Below are positions 59,251-64,000 of a stretch of DNA of 64,000 nucleotides, one piece after another; the first letter of the stretch is position 1; every line of letters begins with the position of its first letter. Under the pieces are notes generated by a model, which was given only the letters and a program-made list of their open reading frames with translations, was not told the origin of the DNA and searched no databases. The stretch is taken from positions 1 through 64,000 of the forward strand of contig JAHBVJ010000020.1 in assembly GCA_019637615.1 (NCBI GenBank), written 5' to 3'. The position numbers and the translations under genes were made by a program. The stretch is from Anaerolineae bacterium. Its GTDB lineage: Bacteria; Chloroflexota; Anaerolineae; Aggregatilineales; UBA2796.

Positions 59251-59524
59251 TTCGTAACACTAACGCCATCATGTTTTTGATCGATATACGCCAACCACCG
59301 TTTTTGATTTTGAGTCCCGCAAGGACTTCGTAAGGTAAGCCCGACGTTTATGGTTTTTCAAAAAATAAGGCAGGAATACGATGCGAACGTCAACACATTT
59401 TCTTGAGTCCCTTTAGTGGACTTCTCGGTAATGTAGCCGGGGGTTTTAACCCTCGGCGTGCGTTGGCGACGAATCCTCGTTTGCCTACTTAATTTCTTAT
59501 TCACCATCAACGTCGGGCATTAGC
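59251..59524. repeat. Palindromic repeats within the ABC-importer operon
   Basis: The gap holds two similar hairpins: GAGTCC-cgcaa-GGACTTC (59312-59329) and GAGTCC-ctttagt-GGACTTC (59405-59424), both preceded by TT or CTT and followed by GTAA-type sequence, and a third palindrome CCGGGGGTTTTAACCCTCGG (59438-59457). They are REP-like units of a second type and may trim or stabilise the message between the permease genes. Confidence 0.6.
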
Positions 59525-60457
59525 TCATCGCGCATGGTTGGGCTGTCGGCTGATGGTGCGGATGTAAAACAACCCGACGATCAGGCACACCGCGAAGGTG
59601 ATCACGGCTTGCGTCTCCGCCTCACGCGGGGCGCGGAAGTCCGAATATGTGCGCTGCATGAACACCCCCATCATCTGCGGCGCGGCGGGGCCGAGCAAAT
59701 ACGGCAGCGTATAACTCCCGAACATCCCGATGAAGTTGAGGCACAGCGCGATGGTCGCTGACCGTTGGATCAGCGGCAAGATGATCCGCACAAAGATTTG
59801 CAGCGCGTTCGCTCCTGCATCCCGTGCGCTTTCGATCAGCGCATCATCGATCTGTCCTAGTCCCGCGCTCAACACCAGCACGGTGAACGGGATGCTCTCC
59901 CACACCAGCCCGATCACGATTCCTTCTGGGCGCAAATATGGGAAGCGGTAGCCCGTCGCGCCGAAAAAATGATAGGCTGCGTCGAGCAGCGGCTTGATCC
60001 CGCTGAACTTCACTAGTTCATTGATCGTGCCCCGCGCCCCCAAAAACTGCGCCAGTGCGTACGCCAGAATGATTCCCGGCACGAACAACGGTAGCAGCGC
60101 CACGCCTTGCACGATGTTAGACAGCCGACTCTTGGAAAACCGCAAGTACAGCGCCAGCGGCAGGCAGATCACGAACAGACCGAGCACCGAGATCAGCGTG
60201 ATTTGGATCGTGAACCACAAATTTTGCAGGCTGCTAGGGCTGGAAAAAAAGCTGCTGTACCGGATCAGCGACAGCGCACCGGTTGTCTCTTCGCCTTGCC
60301 CGACCAGCGTGCGGATGAAGGATTGTGTAGCGGGGTAAAAAATGCCAAAGAATACCAGAATCACAGGCGGCGAGATCAACAAATACGGGAAAATGGTCGT
60401 CCACACGGAACGGCGCGTGTAATCTGGCATTGAACGCGGTGCTGATGGAATGGTCAT
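59525..60457 (-). CDS. ABC importer permease (first)
   Basis: This 310-residue protein has six membrane helices (beginning at about residue 18, PYLLISPPVILVFFGIFYPA) and the EAA loop ESARDAGANALQIFVRIILPL. It matches PotB/UgpA-type permeases that pair with the next permease. A terminator-like hairpin (60496-60532) lies between it and the upstream solute-binding-protein gene, so it is probably made at lower level than that protein. Confidence 0.91.
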   Translation of the reverse strand: MTIPSAPRSMPDYTRRSVWTTIFPYLLISPPVILVFFGIFYPATQSFIRTLVGQGEETTGALSLIRYSSFFSSPSSLQNLWFTIQITLISVLGLFVICLPLALYLRFSKSRLSNIVQGVALLPLFVPGIILAYALAQFLGARGTINELVKFSGIKPLLDAAYHFFGATGYRFPYLRPEGIVIGLVWESIPFTVLVLSAGLGQIDDALIESARDAGANALQIFVRIILPLIQRSATIALCLNFIGMFGSYTLPYLLGPAAPQMMGVFMQRTYSDFRAPREAETQAVITFAVCLIVGLFYIRTISRQPNHAR

Positions 60458-60495
60458 ATCGGCCTCAACGATGCGCGCAAGCGATGCTAATGGTC

Positions 60496-60532
60496 AAAAA
60501 GATGCCCTCGGTGACGGGTCGCCAAGGGCATC
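60496..60532 (-). terminator. Intra-operon attenuating terminator
   Basis: On the minus strand a near-perfect 15-bp stem (GATGCCCT plus CGGTGAC with their complements GTCGCC and AGGGCATC, one wobble) is followed by TTTTT. It lies between the solute-binding-protein gene and the first permease gene, a common way to make more binding protein than permease. Confidence 0.82.
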
Positions 60533-60549
60533 CAACGATAAGTTAAGGA

Positions 60550-61713
60550 CTAGCTGTTGGGATCGATGTTCGTCGCGACCTGTTCATACCAGCCCTTGAC
60601 CAGCGGTGCGCTCCAATCGCCACCCGGCCACAGCGGGACATTATCGGTGATCACGCTGTTGAATTGTACTTGGACATCCTTCGGCAGTTGATCCCAGCCG
60701 ATGGCAGGGAAGCCGCCGATGCTGCTGACCACCGACGTTTGGCCTTCCGGCGACAGCATCCAGTTCACGAAATCTTGCGCGCCCTTCAGATTCTTCGCGT
60801 TCTTGGGGATCGCCAGATGCGTGTAGCTGCCGGGGAGCGGCAGGTCGGTGAATTGCACCAACTTCGTGCTCTTGGGCAGTTGTTCCTTAGTGATGCCTTC
60901 GATAGCCTGATCCGACCACGCCGAGATCATGTCAACTTCGCCTTCCGCGAACAGTTGCAGCACGGGCTTGTTGCCAGCCGGATACGAGCCTTGCTCATAG
61001 ATGAACGGATGAATTTCCTTCAACAGCGCCAGCGCCTTGGGATAATATTCATCAACGATCTTCTGATCGACCATGTCGCCCTTGAACAAATCGGGGTTGC
61101 GGTCAGCCACTTCGTACAGGGCGCGCACTACGAAGTTGCCACCGCTGCCACCTTTGTCGGGGCGGCAGTACACGAACTTGCCGGGGTTAGCCTTGATCCA
61201 CGTAACGAGGTCTGCGAAGGTCTTGGGGACGTCTTCGTCCTTGATCTTGTCGCTGTTGTAGGCGATCAGCACCTGCGATCCACGATACGCCGCCGCCATG
61301 TCCGTGACCTGAGCAGCCTTGATGATGTTCTTCACGTTGGGTATATCCGCTTCAGTCGGCTTGTACCACAGGTCGGCCTTGAGCGCGTCGGGGAAGCCGC
61401 GCGGGTCAACATCCATCACTTCAACCTGTGGATCGCTGCCCGTTTGCAGCGCCGCGATGGCGCGTGCCACGATCGGGTCATCGCCAGAAGCGCGAGAATT
61501 GGTGAAAACAACTTTATATTGTGGATAGGCTTTTTCGAAAGCAGGAATGATGTCGTTCTGGAGCCAGTCGGTGATGTTGGTATCGCCTGAGCTGTAAAGA
61601 TTGATAACGGACGGTTCCTGTGCATGGACGGTGCTGCCAAGGGCACTGACGGCAATCAATGCGGCAGCAGCGGTCGCCAGCACACCTCGCACTAGGCTAC
61701 GCTTGAAGAACAT
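60550..61713 (-). CDS. Extracellular solute-binding protein of the ABC importer
   Basis: This 387-residue protein has a signal peptide (FFKRSLVRGVLATAAAALIAVSALGSTVHAQ, shown as key parts KRSLVRGVLATAAAAL and STVHAQ; no lipobox Cys) and a mature domain with INLYSSGDTNITDWLQNDIIPAFEKA, GFPDALKADLW, and a C-terminal GGFPAIGWDQLP. It is of the family-1 type, close in style to YnjB, PotD and iron-binding proteins. AGGAG precedes the ATG. It is followed by a terminator, two permeases, an ATPase, an MNIO-like enzyme and a GDPD. The ligand is not known; a phosphodiester is inferred from the neighbours. Confidence 0.91.
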   Translation of the reverse strand: MFFKRSLVRGVLATAAAALIAVSALGSTVHAQEPSVINLYSSGDTNITDWLQNDIIPAFEKAYPQYKVVFTNSRASGDDPIVARAIAALQTGSDPQVEVMDVDPRGFPDALKADLWYKPTEADIPNVKNIIKAAQVTDMAAAYRGSQVLIAYNSDKIKDEDVPKTFADLVTWIKANPGKFVYCRPDKGGSGGNFVVRALYEVADRNPDLFKGDMVDQKIVDEYYPKALALLKEIHPFIYEQGSYPAGNKPVLQLFAEGEVDMISAWSDQAIEGITKEQLPKSTKLVQFTDLPLPGSYTHLAIPKNAKNLKGAQDFVNWMLSPEGQTSVVSSIGGFPAIGWDQLPKDVQVQFNSVITDNVPLWPGGDWSAPLVKGWYEQVATNIDPNS

Positions 61714-62004
61714 AGTGACTCCTGTTGTTCAGACAAAAAGACTGAATGTTTTGGATAGCTTCAGCTTTGGGAGCTTGCCCTATCCACATACCTGTCACGC
61801 TTGGTCTTCGAAGTACCGAAGGATAAGTGTATGGGGGCGATGTTAAGGGTTAGGCGGAGTTTCACGCGATTCTAGTTAACGCTGCATCATCATTTCTTGC
61901 ACACACCATAATCGATGCGCCGCCATTTGATAACATCATGTTCAAGTTATCAGGCGAAAATATAAGGTCTGGTGATATTCTTCGTGTACACAAGGGGCTT
62001 GATC

Positions 62005-62919
62005 ATGCCGACTACGTTGCCGTTGCGCCCGCCCATCGTCGTCTGCCATATGGCGGCGTGGGATGCGCGTTTCCCGCCCAATTCGCTAGAGGCTATCCGC
62101 GCCTGTCTGATCGCCAATGTCGCCTTCATCGAGATTGACATCACGGCGCTTGCCAGCGAGGACTATCTCCTCGTCCATGATCCCGTCTTGGAGTCCGAAA
62201 CCGACGGGCATGGCTTGGTCGCCGCCACCACGCCGGATCAAGCGCGCACGCTGCACATCAAACATCGCGATCAGCCCACGGATCACCCCGTTCCGCTGCT
62301 CAGTCAGGTGGTCGATCTCTTCCTGCACTATCCCGGACGCACACGCCTGCAATGTGATTTCAAAAATATCTACCCCTTCCCTGCCGAAGAACCTTACGCG
62401 CGTCTGATCAATCTGTTGGCTCCGCTTGGTGACCGCGTGATCGTGAGTTCCGGCGCGGATTGGCAGTTGCGGCGGCTCCGTCGTCTCGATTCCTCCCTCG
62501 ATCTCGGCTTCGACATCGGCAACAACCTTGATTGGCGTGCGCTCGACGAGCTTGCCGATCCGCGCGTTCCGCCGTGGAAGTTCGGCGCGTACGGCTATTT
62601 CGATGATCATCCGGTGGCGGGCTTTCGCTTCACCTCTGCCCGCGAATATCTGTTGGAACGCTGCGATCTGTTCGCCAACAGTGTGCGTGGCCTTTCCACC
62701 TTCTACATCGACCACAAATTGCTGATGCACTCGCTCAAGGATGACGACTTCAACTGGGCGGAAGCGCTGCACGGCTTCGGCATCAAGCTGGACGCGTGGA
62801 CGCTCGACACCACCAACGCGCTCGCCGTGACCAATGCGCGTCTCCTGCTCGATGCGGGCGTCGATCAATTCACGACCAACACGCCTGTCGAATTAGCGGC
62901 ACTGCTCCAACAGGCGTAG
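62005..62919 (+). CDS. Glycerophosphodiesterase-like protein, divergent from the importer
   Basis: This 304-residue protein has the GDPD fold: VVCHMAAWDARFPPNSLEAIR in place of HRG...PENS, then AFIEIDITALASEDYLLVHDPVLES with the second catalytic His and metal ligands, and FKNIYPFPAEEPY where the GDPD Lys usually lies. The replacement of the HRG motif by HMAAWD is notable; His is kept. ATG 62005 follows AGGGG by 8 bases. It is divergent from the solute-binding-protein gene and probably part of the same function. It may act on another diester or be an altered enzyme. Confidence 0.8.
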   Translation: MPTTLPLRPPIVVCHMAAWDARFPPNSLEAIRACLIANVAFIEIDITALASEDYLLVHDPVLESETDGHGLVAATTPDQARTLHIKHRDQPTDHPVPLLSQVVDLFLHYPGRTRLQCDFKNIYPFPAEEPYARLINLLAPLGDRVIVSSGADWQLRRLRRLDSSLDLGFDIGNNLDWRALDELADPRVPPWKFGAYGYFDDHPVAGFRFTSAREYLLERCDLFANSVRGLSTFYIDHKLLMHSLKDDDFNWAEALHGFGIKLDAWTLDTTNALAVTNARLLLDAGVDQFTTNTPVELAALLQQA

Positions 62920-62940
62920 ATCGCCGCCCGCTGCCAACGG

Positions 62941-63735
62941 CTAGGCGAAGAATTCCACCAGCACGGGCGCGAGCACTTCCGCCGCGACTTCGTGTGTCTG
63001 CCCTTCCAGCGTGCGATGTTGACCGTTCGGCATCGCCTTGGCAAGTGCGACAGCGCTGGTATGCATGAACGGGAAACTCGCCCCACCGTCCATGATCAGC
63101 GCGGGGACACGCACGCTGGCAGCGCGCACCGTCGGGATCGCCGCTTCGTCGCCCATCGCGGCGGCATCATACGTCAGTGTCGGCGCGGCGGCCTCCCACA
63201 TCGACCACATCGGCATCTGCTTCACCATCGGCGCGTGTTCAGCGGGCATCCCCACCAGCATCATGAACGCGATCAACGCGTCGGCATTGCGCTTCTCAGC
63301 CACCAGTGTGTCCAGTTGCTTGCGGTAATCGCGCCATGCTTGCCGCGCCATCGGATCGTCATTGTACGGTGCTTCGTACATCGCCAGCTTCTTAATTTTC
63401 CCTGTGAGCTTGATTGCCGCCTCCAACGCCAGTGCCGCGCCCGACGATAGCCCGAACAGATACGCCGATCCGCCCGCCACCTCGAGCAGCGCTTCGATGT
63501 CCTCGATCTCGCGCTCGACGGCGAACGGCTGCGTATCTGTGCTGTCGCCGCGTCCCCGCCGATCATAGTGATACACGGTGAAATGCTGCGTCATCAGCGG
63601 AAATGCCGCCAGCCGCGCCGTCTCGGAGTCCATCGCGCGCTGTTCCAATGCGCCGCCCACGAGGATCAGCGCTGGCCCCGCGCCCGCCCGCTCAAACGCG
63701 ATAGTCGTGCCATCTTTCGAGGTTACTGTGCTCAT
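62941..63735 (-). CDS. Alpha/beta hydrolase
   Basis: This 264-residue hydrolase has the oxyanion region LILVGGALEQR (in place of HG), YDRRGRGDS, the nucleophile Ser in LFGLSSGAALALEAA (about residue 99), an Asp in LIMDGGAS and the His in EGQTHEV. It matches the soluble alpha/beta hydrolases that follow an SRPBCC gene in many genomes. It converges on the GDPD-like gene. No substrate is evident. Confidence 0.9.
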   Translation of the reverse strand: MSTVTSKDGTTIAFERAGAGPALILVGGALEQRAMDSETARLAAFPLMTQHFTVYHYDRRGRGDSTDTQPFAVEREIEDIEALLEVAGGSAYLFGLSSGAALALEAAIKLTGKIKKLAMYEAPYNDDPMARQAWRDYRKQLDTLVAEKRNADALIAFMMLVGMPAEHAPMVKQMPMWSMWEAAAPTLTYDAAAMGDEAAIPTVRAASVRVPALIMDGGASFPFMHTSAVALAKAMPNGQHRTLEGQTHEVAAEVLAPVLVEFFA

Positions 63736-63805
63736 GCCAATGCTCCAGTATGTTGATAGTTTGGGTAGGGAAAGTAAATGCTTGCTGCGGCTAACGTGCG
63801 GATCG

Positions 63806-63844
63806 CCCCCTCTCCATTGTCATGGAGAGGGGGCAGGGGTGAGG
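63806..63844. repeat. Palindromic repeat unit before the SRPBCC gene
   Basis: CCCCCTCTCCATTGTCATGGAGAGGGGG is almost a perfect inverted repeat and is followed by CAGGGG and TGAGG, matching the units near kdpB and kdpE. It lies directly after the stop of the SRPBCC gene (minus strand). Confidence 0.72.
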
Positions 63845-64000
63845 CTATGCTTTTAACGTCGCCAGTAGTTCTTCCAGCCGATCATACGACTCGTTCGAGC
63901 CTTCTTCCATGCCGGACTGGATCATCCCATCGCGATCAGCCACCGACTGAAACACCGACGACACTGTGAGGCGCGTTTTGCCACCTACTTCCTCTTCCAA
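63845..64000 (-). CDS. SRPBCC/AHSA1-family protein, 5'-truncated by the window
   Basis: The last 51 codons of a gene are visible (read from 64000 downwards). They encode RLTVSSVFQSVADRDGMIQ, then SGMEEGSNESYDRLEELLA, which is a typical end of AHSA1/START-like SRPBCC proteins. Such proteins bind hydrophobic ligands or help chaperones. The start lies beyond the window. Confidence 0.85.
   Translation of the reverse strand: MEEEVGGKTRLTVSSVFQSVADRDGMIQSGMEEGSNESYDRLEELLATLKA

Noticed and set aside
1..64000. tRNA and rRNA genes
   Set aside because: No cloverleaf-like segment or conserved rRNA sequence was recognised in the intergenic regions read; a dedicated scan was not possible.

Overview
The window is a 64 kb chromosomal stretch, fairly GC-rich, from a bacterium that is most likely a member of the Chloroflexota (Anaerolineae-like). 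This placement is inferred from style and gene content only: very long Thr/Pro/Ala linkers in a surface protein, small RRM RNA-binding proteins, a HerA-type ATPase, a Ser/Thr kinase fused to an ATPase and TPRs, a T-box leader, and many VOC and GNAT paralogues. No rRNA, tRNA or CRISPR array was seen. Both ends cut genes: a periplasmic adaptor at the left and an SRPBCC protein at the right.

Layout. 1-6039: a MacAB-type ABC efflux operon (adaptor, ATPase, two different FtsX-like permeases) followed by a membrane/SH3 protein and a bidirectional terminator. 6109-13265: an SDR, a YwbE-like protein, a zinc-ribbon membrane protein, and a leftward run of an amidohydrolase, four tandem paralogous GNAT acetyltransferases and a HerA-like ATPase. 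13618-14924: a small RRM protein divergent from a metallophosphoesterase. 15175-17014: an AT-rich accessory islet holding a two-domain deoxyribosyltransferase-like protein with its own strong promoter, and a DUF3892 protein. 17271-26095: a VOC protein, a 1046-residue kinase/ATPase/TPR regulator and a 1508-residue secreted Thr-rich protein with three copies of a carbohydrate-binding-like domain, closed by a perfect terminator. 26237-34150: an acyl-CoA synthetase, a DUF3592 protein, a RelE/ParE-type toxin-antitoxin pair sitting between a broken copy of the valS tail and intact valS, then a leftward operon (methyltransferase, unknown helical protein, valS) headed by a T-box leader with a valine specifier. 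34240-38034: an Mhq-like quinone/electrophile response locus (marR-fkbM-VOC divergent from a two-VOC dioxygenase and an esterase) with nested palindromes between. 38018-45934: a ROK protein, GlsB-like protein, PAS protein and a sugar-metabolism set (PfkB kinase, DUF4432 epimerase-like protein, LsrF-type aldolase, Gfo/Idh/MocA dehydrogenase).

46081-55552: an IS110-family element with a likely bridge-RNA region lies directly upstream of a complete kdpFABCDE potassium operon. The kdp promoter carries a tandem 11-bp direct repeat placed as expected for a PhoB-family regulator such as KdpE. 55695-62919: a leftward cluster of a glycerophosphodiesterase, an MbnB/DUF692-like (MNIO) metalloenzyme and a complete ABC importer, with a second divergent glycerophosphodiesterase-like gene. 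This set, with an MNIO enzyme and no recognisable peptide precursor, is the most unusual grouping in the window. 62941-64000: an alpha/beta hydrolase and the cut SRPBCC gene.

Small palindromic intergenic repeats of at least two types are scattered through the right half (51415-51518, 55620-55658, 63806-63844; and 59311-59457).
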